Assembly (NCBI GenBank): GCA_022340215.1
Contig: JAJDOJ010000150.1
Location: 1 to 33,423 of the forward strand
Length of the DNA: 33,423 nt
Direction of reading: 5' to 3'
Source: Gammaproteobacteria bacterium
GTDB lineage: Bacteria; Pseudomonadota; Gammaproteobacteria; JAJDOJ01
Shown here one piece after another: positions 15,647 through 22,410 of this stretch (position 1 is its first letter; every line of letters starts with the position of its first letter). Below the pieces are notes generated by a model. That model had not been told where the DNA came from and ran no database searches. It worked only from the letters and a program-made list of their open reading frames with translations. Position numbers and translations under genes: made by a program.

Positions 15647-15955
15647 CTAAAGCCAGGACTGTACGTTGTCGTGCGATCCGGCCAGATCAACGAAGCCGGG
15701 ATAGTCCGTAACCGTTATCCCTTCGATGATACGTTCCTCGCTCAGTCCGCGCGCACGCAGGTCCGAACCGAGAACGTAGACCGATACATTCCCCATGGCC
15801 TGCGACACCTTGTCCGATATCGTGGTCCCCTTCAAAGCCCCGTAGACGCCGTCTTCGAACAACAGAATGCTGCTACCCTCGAGCGCGTGGTCGATACAGG
15901 AATCCAGTGAGTTCTTCTCAAAAGGTGATTTGTTAACCGTATGCAACATCGCCAT
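15647..15955 (-). CDS. dsrH: DsrH, subunit of the DsrEFH sulfurtransferase
   Basis: A 102-aa TusB-like protein starting MAMLHTVNKSPFEKNSLDSC. The cysteine at residue 20 matches the conserved cysteine of DsrH. It forms the alpha2-beta2-gamma2 DsrEFH hexamer in the cytoplasm. GGAGG precedes the ATG by six nt. It lies 11 bp after dsrF and 43 bp before dsrC. DsrH with DsrE and DsrF is found in sulfur oxidisers and not in sulfate reducers, which supports the direction of the pathway. Confidence 0.94.
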   Translation of the reverse strand: MAMLHTVNKSPFEKNSLDSCIDHALEGSSILLFEDGVYGALKGTTISDKVSQAMGNVSVYVLGSDLRARGLSEERIIEGITVTDYPGFVDLAGSHDNVQSWL

Positions 15956-15966
15956 GTCAATCCTCC

Positions 15967-16377
15967 CTAGAAACTCAACAGGACTTCTTGTTCGTCCATC
16001 AGCTGGGCCAACTCCTCCCGGCTGACGAGCCGAATGGAGTCCTTCTCCGCCCAGTCCTCGTCCTCGTCCTCGTACTTGAGGTCCTGGAGATCATCGAGCG
16101 TCAGCCCCCGTTCCTCCAGCGACTCCTTCTCGATGTAGATCTTGTTGACGTCGTAGTCCCCGAGCGCACTGTAGGTAGGAGAGAAGTTTTTCATTCCCGC
16201 GTCCTTGGTGTCCTGCCCGGTGGTCAACTGGAATACACCGTCGTCGACGAACGCCAGACTGACATCCTGGTCGAATGCCGCGCCGATCAGGACGACTTCC
16301 AGCGATTCAAGCGCATAGATGGTTCCGTAGGGCGCCTTGCGATTGACGTACATGAACTTCTTGATGACTTCTGACAT
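15967..16377 (-). CDS. dsrF: DsrF, subunit of the DsrEFH sulfurtransferase
   Basis: A 136-aa TusC-like protein: MSEVIKKFMYVNRKAPYGT, then EVVLIGAAFDQDVSLAFVDDGV, the core of the DsrE/F fold. The product contains no cysteine, in keeping with the catalytic role lying in DsrE. An acidic stretch, YEDEDEDWAE, lies near residue 105. I placed the start at 16377, with GGGAGAGA just upstream; the longer frame to 16407 would overlap dsrE. The 13-bp spacing from dsrE suggests tight co-expression. Confidence 0.94.
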   Translation of the reverse strand: MSEVIKKFMYVNRKAPYGTIYALESLEVVLIGAAFDQDVSLAFVDDGVFQLTTGQDTKDAGMKNFSPTYSALGDYDVNKIYIEKESLEERGLTLDDLQDLKYEDEDEDWAEKDSIRLVSREELAQLMDEQEVLLSF

Positions 16378-16390
16378 CGGTCTCTCCCGC

Positions 16391-16783
16391 TCAATCGCCG
16401 AACACAATCAGTCTATCCGACTGGACACCGGCCTCTATCAACTGGCCCAGTCCGGAGATCCTGAACTTCGGAGCGATGTTGTTCGCGTCCTTGCCGTTGC
16501 GGTTGGCCTCGCTCTCGTCCAATACCCCCCGCCTCTGGGCCGCGGCGACGCAGACCACGAGATCGAGGTTGTATTTCTCGCCCAGCGCTTCCCAGAGTTC
16601 GGTGATGTTCCTGTCGTCCTGGGGCGGTACGCCCAGACGCGAGCCGTTGTACACCCCGTCGTGATAGAAGAACACCCTGAAGATTTCATGCCCCTTTTCC
16701 AGCGCAGCCTTGGTGAACTGGTACGCCGAATCCGAGGACTGATGGTTGTAGGGGCCTTCGTTGACTTGAATTCCGAATTTCAC
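16391..16783 (-). CDS. dsrE: DsrE, active-site subunit of DsrEFH
   Basis: A 130-aa TusD-like protein. The cysteine in DLVVCVAAAQRRG falls at residue 78, the position of the persulfide-carrying cysteine in A. vinosum DsrE. The family core is EIFRVFFYHDGVYNGSR. It accepts sulfane sulfur from TusA/rhodanese-type donors and passes it to DsrC. It lies 21 bp after dsrB. Neither TusA nor an intact rhodanese is encoded in this window, so the upstream donor must lie elsewhere. Confidence 0.95.
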   Translation of the reverse strand: MKFGIQVNEGPYNHQSSDSAYQFTKAALEKGHEIFRVFFYHDGVYNGSRLGVPPQDDRNITELWEALGEKYNLDLVVCVAAAQRRGVLDESEANRNGKDANNIAPKFRISGLGQLIEAGVQSDRLIVFGD

Positions 16784-16804
16784 GTTCTCGCTCTCACCGT
16801 TTGA

Positions 16805-17884
16805 CTAGAAACGAATATGCGCCGAGGCGTTGAGGGTCTTGCGCGCGCCACGCCAGTTGTCAATGTGATATTTGGTGAACGGCAACCCGACCTTCTCGAA
16901 GAATCGCGGCCAGCCGATACGCTCGATCCAGTCGTTGATGCGCTCCCAGTCGTTCGCGTCTTCCTTATAGGTCTTCAGGATGCGCTTGACCACCGAGGCC
17001 ACTTCCGGCCAGCGAGGTGGATTGTTGGGGATGCCGGCCGCCACGAGCTTCTGGAAGGTCGGCTTGCTCCTGGCGTTGGAATGGTTACCACCGACCCAGA
17101 TGGCGAGCTTGCTATGCTCCGCGTCGTTGATCTGCATCGGGGGGCAGGGAGGATAGCAAGCGCCGCAGCAGATGCACTTCTTCTCGTCGACCTCGAGCGA
17201 GGGCTTGCCGTTGACCAGCGCCGGGCGAATGGCGGCGACCGGGCAGCGCGCAACGACCGATGGCCGCTCGCACACGTTGGCGACGAGGTCGTGGTTGATC
17301 TTCGGCGGCTTGGTGTGCTGCACGTTGATGGCGATATCGCCCTGGCCACCGCAGTTGATCTGGCAGCAGGACGTCGTGATGTGCACGCGGTTCGGCATGT
17401 TCCACGCCCTGAACTCGTCGATGAGCTCGTCCATCAGGGCCTTGACGACGCCGGACGCGTCGGTGCCGGGAATGTCGCAATGCAACCAGCCCTGGGTGTG
17501 CGAGATCATGGTGACGGAGTTCTTGGTGCCACCGACGATGAATCCCTCGTCCTCGACCGCCTTGACCAGCGGCTCGACCTTGGACTCATCATCCACCATG
17601 TATTCGAGGTTGCTTCGCAGGGTGAAGCGAATGTACCCATCGGCGTACTTGTCACCGATCTCGCAGAGCTTTCGAAGCGTGAAAACATCGAGGATGCGTT
17701 GCGTGCCGACGCGAACGGTCCAGACCTTGTCGCCGTTGTGCGCTACGTGCAGCAGGACTCCGGGGCGTGGGTCCTCGTGATAGGCCCAGTTGCCGTAGTT
17801 CTTGCGCATGATCGGATGCATGTACTGAAAACCGTCGGGACAACCCGACTCGATGGGTTCACGATGTTGTTGCATCTGTGCCAT
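16805..17884 (-). CDS. dsrB: DsrB, reverse dissimilatory sulfite reductase beta subunit
   Basis: A 359-aa sirohaem/Fe-S subunit. The sulfite-reductase region has HITTSCCQINCGGQGD near residues 165-180, followed by NVCERPSVVARCP. The inserted ferredoxin domain has CICCGACYPPCPP near residues 237-250. GGAGA lies before the ATG, and the gene begins 90 bp after dsrA. With DsrA it forms the alpha2-beta2 enzyme that releases sulfite from DsrC-bound sulfur in the oxidative direction. Length and motifs are normal for a sulfur oxidiser. Confidence 0.97.
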   Translation of the reverse strand: MAQMQQHREPIESGCPDGFQYMHPIMRKNYGNWAYHEDPRPGVLLHVAHNGDKVWTVRVGTQRILDVFTLRKLCEIGDKYADGYIRFTLRSNLEYMVDDESKVEPLVKAVEDEGFIVGGTKNSVTMISHTQGWLHCDIPGTDASGVVKALMDELIDEFRAWNMPNRVHITTSCCQINCGGQGDIAINVQHTKPPKINHDLVANVCERPSVVARCPVAAIRPALVNGKPSLEVDEKKCICCGACYPPCPPMQINDAEHSKLAIWVGGNHSNARSKPTFQKLVAAGIPNNPPRWPEVASVVKRILKTYKEDANDWERINDWIERIGWPRFFEKVGLPFTKYHIDNWRGARKTLNASAHIRF

Positions 17885-17974
17885 TTAAATCTTCTCCAAA
17901 AATTTCAGGCGTGAGAATTGTTCTGTTTATCCATCGACGCGGAACGATCCCGTCCCGCGCCGACTTGAGGACCG

Positions 17975-19240
17975 TCAGCCCGCCGCCGCCTGTTTCTCTT
18001 CAGCCTTACGCTTAAACCACTTTTCGGCTTCCTCGTCCCAGTCGTCCATCCGGACATAGGAACTGGACCTCGGCTCGTTGACCATGTTCGGGTCCACATC
18101 CACGCCGATACCCTCGAGGAAATTGGCCAGTCCGATACGCTCGATCATTTCACCGCAGCGCTCGTGCTCGAGTCCGTTCTCGGCCCAGAAATCGATGATT
18201 TCCTCGCCCATTTCGACCAAGCTTTCGTAATCCTCTTCCGTGTCGAGCTTCTTGAACGGCACGATGACAGTACCCATCAGATCGCCGATCTTCAGCGTGC
18301 GCTTGCCGCCGACACAGATGGTGACGCCCTTGTCGTCTCCCGGGGACAGGGCCTTGGGCATCACGTTGAGGCAGTGCATGCAGCGCACGCAGTCGCGGTT
18401 GTTGACGTCCAGCGTGTCGTCGTCCTTGAGCGCGAGTGCGTTGGTCGGGCAGCGCGACACCACGTTGTCGAGAATGTACTGGCGTCCCTTCTTGGCGACG
18501 TAGGCCTTGACCTGCTCTTGATCGACCTTCATGTCGTCGCGCCAGGTGCCGATCACGGCGAAGTCGGAACGCTCGATGGCGTTCTGGCAGTCGTTTCCGC
18601 AGCCGGAGACCTTGAATTTGAACTTGTACGGCAGGGCCGGGCGATGCACGTCATCGGTGAAGTTGTTCAGCAGAGAGCGATGCACCTTCATCTCGTCGAC
18701 GCAGGACTGCTCGCAACGTGCGGCACCGACGCAAGACATGCCGGTCCTGACGCAAGGTCCGGCGCCACCGAGATCAAATCCGTATCCGTTGATCTCATCG
18801 AAGAAATGCTGGGTGTTCTCGGTTGTCGCACCGATAAACATGATATTGCCGGTCTGTCCATGGAAGGTGACGAGCCCGGAGCCCCATTTCTCCCAGCTTT
18901 CTCCCAACTGACGCAGCATGTCGGTGGTGTAGTAGTTGCCTGGAGGCGGCTGAACGCGCAGGGTGTGGAACTCCCTCGACTTGGGAAACGCATCTCCAAC
19001 CTCTGAAAAACGGGGGATGATGCCACTGCCGTAGCCGAAGACGGAGACGGTACCGCCCTTCCAATAGCCCTTGCGCGTCTCGTACGAATGCTCGAGCTGC
19101 CCAAGAAGATCATTGGCCACACCGTTGATTCGCTCGTCGGGATGCTTGTCCCTCAGGCGCTTGAACCCCGAGATGAAGCTGGGCCAGGGACCATTCTCCA
19201 GCTCGTCGAGCATGGGCGTGTCATGATGCATTTTCGACAT
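17975..19240 (-). CDS. dsrA: DsrA, reverse dissimilatory sulfite reductase alpha subunit
   Basis: A 421-aa subunit with the cysteine pattern that binds the coupled sirohaem-[4Fe-4S] centre: CVGAARC (C-x5-C), then GCGNDC (C-x3-C) about 40 residues later. A ferredoxin domain follows, with SRCPTNALAL and CVRCMHCLNVMP. The start is marked by AGAGGAGA seven nt before the ATG. It is the first gene of the dsr order and faces a 352-bp divergent intergenic region that must hold its main promoter. Nothing suggests truncation or recent transfer. Confidence 0.97.
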   Translation of the reverse strand: MSKMHHDTPMLDELENGPWPSFISGFKRLRDKHPDERINGVANDLLGQLEHSYETRKGYWKGGTVSVFGYGSGIIPRFSEVGDAFPKSREFHTLRVQPPPGNYYTTDMLRQLGESWEKWGSGLVTFHGQTGNIMFIGATTENTQHFFDEINGYGFDLGGAGPCVRTGMSCVGAARCEQSCVDEMKVHRSLLNNFTDDVHRPALPYKFKFKVSGCGNDCQNAIERSDFAVIGTWRDDMKVDQEQVKAYVAKKGRQYILDNVVSRCPTNALALKDDDTLDVNNRDCVRCMHCLNVMPKALSPGDDKGVTICVGGKRTLKIGDLMGTVIVPFKKLDTEEDYESLVEMGEEIIDFWAENGLEHERCGEMIERIGLANFLEGIGVDVDPNMVNEPRSSSYVRMDDWDEEAEKWFKRKAEEKQAAAG

Positions 19241-19327
19241 AAGTTGTCTCCTCTGAATTCACAATTCTGCGTTGCCAGTTGTTCCGGGGTTGGATCTGTG
19301 AGGAATCCGGGGTGTTATTTTCTAAAA

Positions 19328-19339
19328 AACCAATTGGTT
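19328..19339. promoter_or_regulatory. 12-bp palindrome in the dsr promoter region
   Basis: AACCAATTGGTT is perfectly self-complementary and lies about 90 bp upstream of the dsrA start codon, within AT-rich DNA. On the minus strand it falls between the weak -35-like and -10-like sequences. This position suits an operator or the target of a MerR-type spacer-binding regulator. No regulator is assigned. Confidence 0.4.
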
Positions 19340-19435
19340 GTGAAATTCTATTGTGCGCTGTTGAACGCCGGATCCTTCGGCCGCCAACAGGGGAACAAAG
19401 TCTAGGTGTTCCCTGTACCGAATGACACCCTCCGT

Positions 19436-19485
19436 ATGGGGGGCGGCATGGCATGGGGTTTATCCCCATCGGGGTATAGCCCCAT
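19436..19485. promoter_or_regulatory. ATGGGG/CCCCAT repeat cluster, candidate operator
   Basis: ATGGGG occurs at 19436-19441 and 19453-19458, and its complement CCCCAT at 19464-19469 and 19480-19485. The inner pair forms ATGGGG-N5-CCCCAT. It is followed at once by GGGG-N5-CCCC (19471-19483), whose centre lies 16 bp further on. The outer and inner pairs share nearly the same dyad centre (about 19461). Such nested symmetry between divergent genes looks like a binding site for a dimeric or oligomeric regulator. Confidence 0.4.
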
Positions 19486-19592
19486 AAACATCGCTTATCT
19501 AAAGCTCCACGCTCCCTGGCGCGTAGATTATACTGGCGCGGAACCCGCCACGCATTTCGATGGCAAAGTTGTAGAGCCTCCTGTATCGACCC

Positions 19593-20546
19593 ATGACACC
19601 CTCAGCCTCCCCAAGACGAGAACACGCGCCCCCGAAGTCGGCCCGCAACCCGTTCGCACCTGACCACAGGGCAGCCTACCTGTCCTGGCGCGACGACAGA
19701 CTGGAACGCTGCCCGAAGGATGTTTCCGATCTGGTGGTGCCGATCGGTAACGCACTGGCGCCGACAACCGGCGAACGACAACGCATCGCCAGCCTCTGCG
19801 GCAGGGCCAACATGGCGGTCTATCAGCTCGACCCCGAATCCGAGGCAGGCGGGGAGGTCATTCTGTCGCTGGCGCGCGCCTTCGGGTTTCGCCGATTCGA
19901 CCGCAACCTGCACGCGGATGAGGCCGCGGTCAGCGCGCTCGAGGTCAGGGGAAAACAATGGGCCGGTGAGTATATCCCGTACACGGACCGCCGTCTGCGG
20001 TGGCATACGGATGGCTACTACAACGAAGACCGGGTCGCCATACGGGGATTCCTCCTGCACTGCTCACGGCCGGCGAATGCCGGCGGGGAGAACGGACTTC
20101 TCGACCCGGAGATCGCCTACATCCTGCTCAGGGACGAAAATCCGGATTACATCCGCGCGCTGATGGCGCCGGACGCCTTTACCATTCCTGCTAATACCCG
20201 TGGCGAGACCGAGATACGGGCAGCCTATACCGGCCCGGTGTTCTCGATCCGTCCGAACGACGGCAGCCTGCTGATGCGCTACACGGAAAGACAGCGTTAC
20301 GTACACTGGAAACAGGACACCACAACCCTTGCTGCCGTCAGGTATCTGGCGGAAATCCTCTCAAGTGATATACCTTACATATTCAGATACAGACTGTCGC
20401 CGGGGCAGGGTCTGGTGTGCAACAACGTACTTCACTACCGTACCGCGTTCACTGACGCGCCCGGCAGCGAGGCGTCTCGACTGATGCTGCGGGTCCGTTC
20501 CTACGAGCGGGTCCGGGCACCTGGCGGACGCCAGGAGACGGGATAA
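19593..20546 (+). CDS. TauD/TfdA-like Fe(II)/2-oxoglutarate dioxygenase
   Basis: A 317-aa protein with the TauD-family core. H138 and D140 sit in RWHTDGYYN, the distal ligand is H281 in NNVLHYRTAFTD, and R297 or R300 in SRLMLRVRSYE is placed for 2-oxoglutarate. The substrate is not evident: TauD releases sulfite from taurine, but the sequence here is only family-level. The short basic, proline-rich N-terminus may be disordered. The ATG at 19593 is the first in frame but lacks a good ribosome-binding site. It is divergent from dsrA and 10 bp upstream of a 64-aa gene, so these two are probably co-transcribed. Confidence 0.85.
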   Translation: MTPSASPRREHAPPKSARNPFAPDHRAAYLSWRDDRLERCPKDVSDLVVPIGNALAPTTGERQRIASLCGRANMAVYQLDPESEAGGEVILSLARAFGFRRFDRNLHADEAAVSALEVRGKQWAGEYIPYTDRRLRWHTDGYYNEDRVAIRGFLLHCSRPANAGGENGLLDPEIAYILLRDENPDYIRALMAPDAFTIPANTRGETEIRAAYTGPVFSIRPNDGSLLMRYTERQRYVHWKQDTTTLAAVRYLAEILSSDIPYIFRYRLSPGQGLVCNNVLHYRTAFTDAPGSEASRLMLRVRSYERVRAPGGRQETG

Positions 20547-20556
20547 GGACACCGGC

Positions 20557-20751
20557 ATGTTGTGGTTAAGCGAGATTCTCATGAAACATCACGAGCTCGA
20601 CTCCTTCGACGACCTGGTCGGAATCGTGAGGGAGAAGGGCCAGCAGGGCGAGATGTTTTTCAGGATGGACGTCAGGCCCCCGTTCCAGGACACCCCCGAG
20701 GACTGGGAGGATCGGCTGGAAGGGGCATTCACTTCCGCCCGTAAGACCTGA
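20557..20751 (+). CDS. 64-aa acidic protein, function unknown
   Basis: A small protein beginning MLWLSEILMKHHELDSFDDL and ending RLEGAFTSARKT. TAAGGA eight nt before the ATG at 20557 supports translation from this start rather than from the internal ATG at 20581. The middle is acidic and contains PPFQDTPEDWEDRL. It has no cysteine, membrane segment or known motif. It follows the dioxygenase gene by 10 bp and precedes the Cas6-like gene by 90 bp. I do not recognise the family. Spacing, a good ribosome-binding site and co-orientation favour a real gene. Confidence 0.6.
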   Translation: MLWLSEILMKHHELDSFDDLVGIVREKGQQGEMFFRMDVRPPFQDTPEDWEDRLEGAFTSARKT

Positions 20752-20841
20752 CGGTCCCGGGCCGGGGACCCCGCCGGCCTTTCCCAATGACAGCGGCATT
20801 CGACAACTCCAGGAGTCGGAGTCGATTCAAGAGGTAGACCC

Positions 20842-21543
20842 ATGCAGTTCTGGCAGGAAGAGAAAGACAACGCCTCACCCTACTCGGTTCCCGAGGATAT
20901 CGTGGACCTCTCGTTCCGGGTGAGTTGTCAGACGCTGCCGCTCGACCACGCCCATGCCCTGTCCAGTGCGCTCCTCGAGGCACTGCCGTGGTTGCGCAAC
21001 GAGGCCGGTGCGGGTATCCACCTGATCCATGGCGCGGAATCCGGAAACGGCTGGATTCGCCCCGAGGGACCTGACGACGTGCTCTATCTGTCCAGACGCA
21101 CGCGCCTGACCCTGCGGCTGCCGCATACACGCCTGGAGGACGCCACGCGGTTGTCGGGAGACACGCTGGACGTCGCCGGCAATGCCCTCACGCTCGGCGA
21201 GACGAGTGTGCGGAATCTCAGCGCGCTGACGACGATCTTCTCGAGATATGTCACCGTGGAGGACACGGACGCCGACGACGAGATGGCGTTCCTCCAGGCG
21301 GTGACGGACCTGCTGGCGAAGATGGGCATCCGTGCGCCCAGGATGATGGCCGGCCGCGTCCACAGTTTCCGCCTGCCACGGGAAATCTTCGCCGCCCGCA
21401 GCCTGATGCTGGACGGACTCGAGATCGAGGAATCGGTCAGGTTGCAGCAGGAAGGGCTCGGGGGTCGGCGCCTGCTGGGCTGCGGCCTGTTTCTGCCCCA
21501 CAAGGGCATCGAGGCGGTTCGAAAACCGAATTCCCAGCGCTGA
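20842..21543 (+). CDS. Cas6/Cmx6-like RAMP-fold protein, apparently orphan
   Basis: A 233-aa protein that matches the Cas6/Cmx6 family (type I-MYXAN-like) as I know it. The clearest sign is the C-terminal glycine-rich loop GLGGRRLLGCGLFLPHKG (about residues 205-222), of the G-h-G-x5-G-h-G type diagnostic of RAMP RNA-binding proteins. It is preceded by SVRLQQE. Near the N-terminus are LPLDHAHALSSALLEALPWL (H36, H38) and GIHLIHGAESGNGW. LSRRTRLTLRLP lies near residue 83. H174 is another candidate catalytic residue. Cas6 proteins cut CRISPR transcripts, but no cas gene or repeat array is visible here, so the target RNA is unknown. GAGGT precedes the ATG by six nt. It lies 96 bp upstream of a DsrC paralogue. 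Confidence 0.8.
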   Translation: MQFWQEEKDNASPYSVPEDIVDLSFRVSCQTLPLDHAHALSSALLEALPWLRNEAGAGIHLIHGAESGNGWIRPEGPDDVLYLSRRTRLTLRLPHTRLEDATRLSGDTLDVAGNALTLGETSVRNLSALTTIFSRYVTVEDTDADDEMAFLQAVTDLLAKMGIRAPRMMAGRVHSFRLPREIFAARSLMLDGLEIEESVRLQQEGLGGRRLLGCGLFLPHKGIEAVRKPNSQR

Positions 21544-21577
21544 CCCGGGAAAGCCCTGAAGGTCAGTTCAGCCACGG

Positions 21578-21605
21578 TTGCGAGATAAGAATAATTCGAT
21601 AAAAT
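21578..21605 (+). promoter_or_regulatory. Candidate sigma70 promoter for the DsrC-like gene
   Basis: TTGCGA at 21578-21583 and TAAAAT at 21600-21605 are 16 bp apart, in AT-rich DNA 35 bp upstream of the DsrC-like start codon. The match is reasonable at -10 and partial at -35. It would let this gene be expressed apart from the Cas6-like gene. Confidence 0.4.
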
Positions 21606-21639
21606 TGCTGTCACAGAAATTTGAGAGGAGTTGAAGAAA

Positions 21640-21978
21640 ATGTCACTCACCGTAGACGGCAAGGAAATCGAACAGACCCCGACCGGCTTCCTGGTCAAGG
21701 TCGAGGACTGGAACGAGAACATAGCGCTGGTCATCGCAAAGGAGGAAGGTGTTGAATTGACGGACAAGCACTGGGACGTCATCAACTACCTTCGTGATGA
21801 GTTCATCAACAACGCCGGCAACCAGCCGAACACGCGCAGCATGGTCAAGGCGATGGCATCCAAGTGGGGTGAAAAGATTAACGCGAAGGATCTGTATGCC
21901 CTGTTTCCCCTCGATCCCAGCAAGCAGGGCGGACGCATCGGCGGCCTGCCCGAGAGCCGCAGGAAGGGCGGCTACTAG
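21640..21978 (+). CDS. DsrC/TusE-family paralogue lacking both cysteines
   Basis: A 112-aa protein with the DsrC fold: MSLTVDGKEIEQTPTGFL, then LTDKHWDVINYLRDEFI, and LYALFPLDPSKQGGRIGGLP. Compared with DsrC at 15271-15603, the first redox cysteine (QAC) is glycine here (QGG), and the C-terminal arm reads ESRRKGGY instead of KPTGCV. The protein contains no cysteine, so it cannot carry sulfur as DsrC does. Cysteine-free DsrC-like proteins have been proposed to be regulatory (RspA type). I chose the ATG at 21640, with AGGAG nine nt upstream; a TTG at 21631 would leave no space for that site. Confidence 0.92.
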   Translation: MSLTVDGKEIEQTPTGFLVKVEDWNENIALVIAKEEGVELTDKHWDVINYLRDEFINNAGNQPNTRSMVKAMASKWGEKINAKDLYALFPLDPSKQGGRIGGLPESRRKGGY

Positions 21979-22015
21979 GGGACGAACCTGACCCGATCAT
22001 ACCCATAAAGCGATA

Positions 22016-22045
22016 GTGACGCGTAATTTGGTGTTTCGGTATATT
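22016..22045 (+). promoter_or_regulatory. Candidate promoter for the 66-aa gene
   Basis: GTGACG at 22016-22021 and TATATT at 22040-22045 are 18 bp apart, about 60 bp upstream of the next start codon. The -10 is good and the -35 moderate. It was found by eye only. Confidence 0.35.
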
Positions 22046-22104
22046 GCCCGGCTGAGCTTCCGGGTATACGATCGAATTCAAGGTGAAACACAGAGGTGCG
22101 CAAT

Positions 22105-22308
22105 ATGAGCGACAGACAGGCAATGATAAAGGAGCTCCTCGAGATGCAGCGCAAGTTCATCGCGTACGAGCACGAGAACGGTGTCGAGATGAAGGACTAC
22201 TTCACGCCCGAATCCGGTCACCCGCTGGACGGCTACCGGCAGAAGTTCAACGATCTGGCCGTCAAGCTGGTGGACGTTGCACACGGGGAAGTCGGTTCCC
22301 ACCGCTGA
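22105..22308 (+). CDS. 66-aa helical protein, function unknown
   Basis: A small soluble protein, MSDRQAMIKELLEMQRKF, then EHENGVEMKDYFTPESGHP, ending DVAHGEVGSHR. It looks like two helices separated by a proline/glycine turn, with no cysteine and no membrane segment. AGAGGT lies seven nt before the ATG at 22105; the GTG nine bases earlier is less likely. It is the last gene of the rightward set and is followed 35 bp later by a strong terminator. I have the impression of similar small proteins in other sulfur oxidisers but cannot name a family. Confidence 0.65.
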   Translation: MSDRQAMIKELLEMQRKFIAYEHENGVEMKDYFTPESGHPLDGYRQKFNDLAVKLVDVAHGEVGSHR

Positions 22309-22343
22309 CTCCCGGAGATCGGCGGTTTCGCCGCCGCTTCAAC

Positions 22344-22378
22344 AAAAAAGACCGCTGGCTGTGCCGCGGTCTTTTTTT
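22344..22378. terminator. Bidirectional intrinsic terminator
   Basis: AAAAAAGACCGC and GCGGTCTTTTTT form a 12-bp perfect stem with a 10-nt loop, flanked by A and T runs. It therefore has a U-tract in both directions. It separates the rightward 66-aa gene (stop 22308) from the leftward S24-like gene (stop 22411), so it can end both convergent transcripts. Confidence 0.9.
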
Positions 22379-22410
22379 GTTTGCGCCACGTTCCCGACTG
22401 ACGCGAGGGA

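Larger units (their letters stand above)
19241..19592. promoter_or_regulatory. Divergent control region between dsrA and the dioxygenase gene
   Basis: This 352-bp stretch has no gene of its own. It contains the dsrA ribosome-binding site, an AT-rich segment (about 19316-19350) with a 12-bp palindrome, and a cluster of ATGGGG/CCCCAT repeats at 19436-19485. A TATACT sequence at 19529-19534 is a possible -10 box for the rightward dioxygenase gene, but no good -35 goes with it. For dsrA, TTCACA with AAAATA 17 bp downstream on the minus strand is the best sigma70-like pair, and it is weak. The main dsr promoter may therefore need an activator. Confidence 0.6.

Noticed and set aside
16805-17914. 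Long plus-strand ORF opposite dsrB, and similar long antisense ORFs across dsr and ccm
   Set aside because: These are mirror frames of high-GC coding sequence with His/Asp/Arg-rich translations and no domain similarity.
19436-19485. G-quadruplex in the dsrA upstream region
   Set aside because: Only three G-runs lie on one strand, and they are interrupted by C-runs that would pair with them. Inverted repeats explain the pattern better.
21640-21978. TusE (tRNA thiolation) assignment for the second DsrC-family gene
   Set aside because: TusE keeps the penultimate cysteine. This protein has no cysteine at all, so a TusE role is not supported.
20842-22308. CRISPR array near the Cas6-like gene
   Set aside because: I looked for regularly spaced direct repeats on both strands around the gene and across the window and found none. 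The two 157-bp elements are 29.8 kb apart and are not array repeats.
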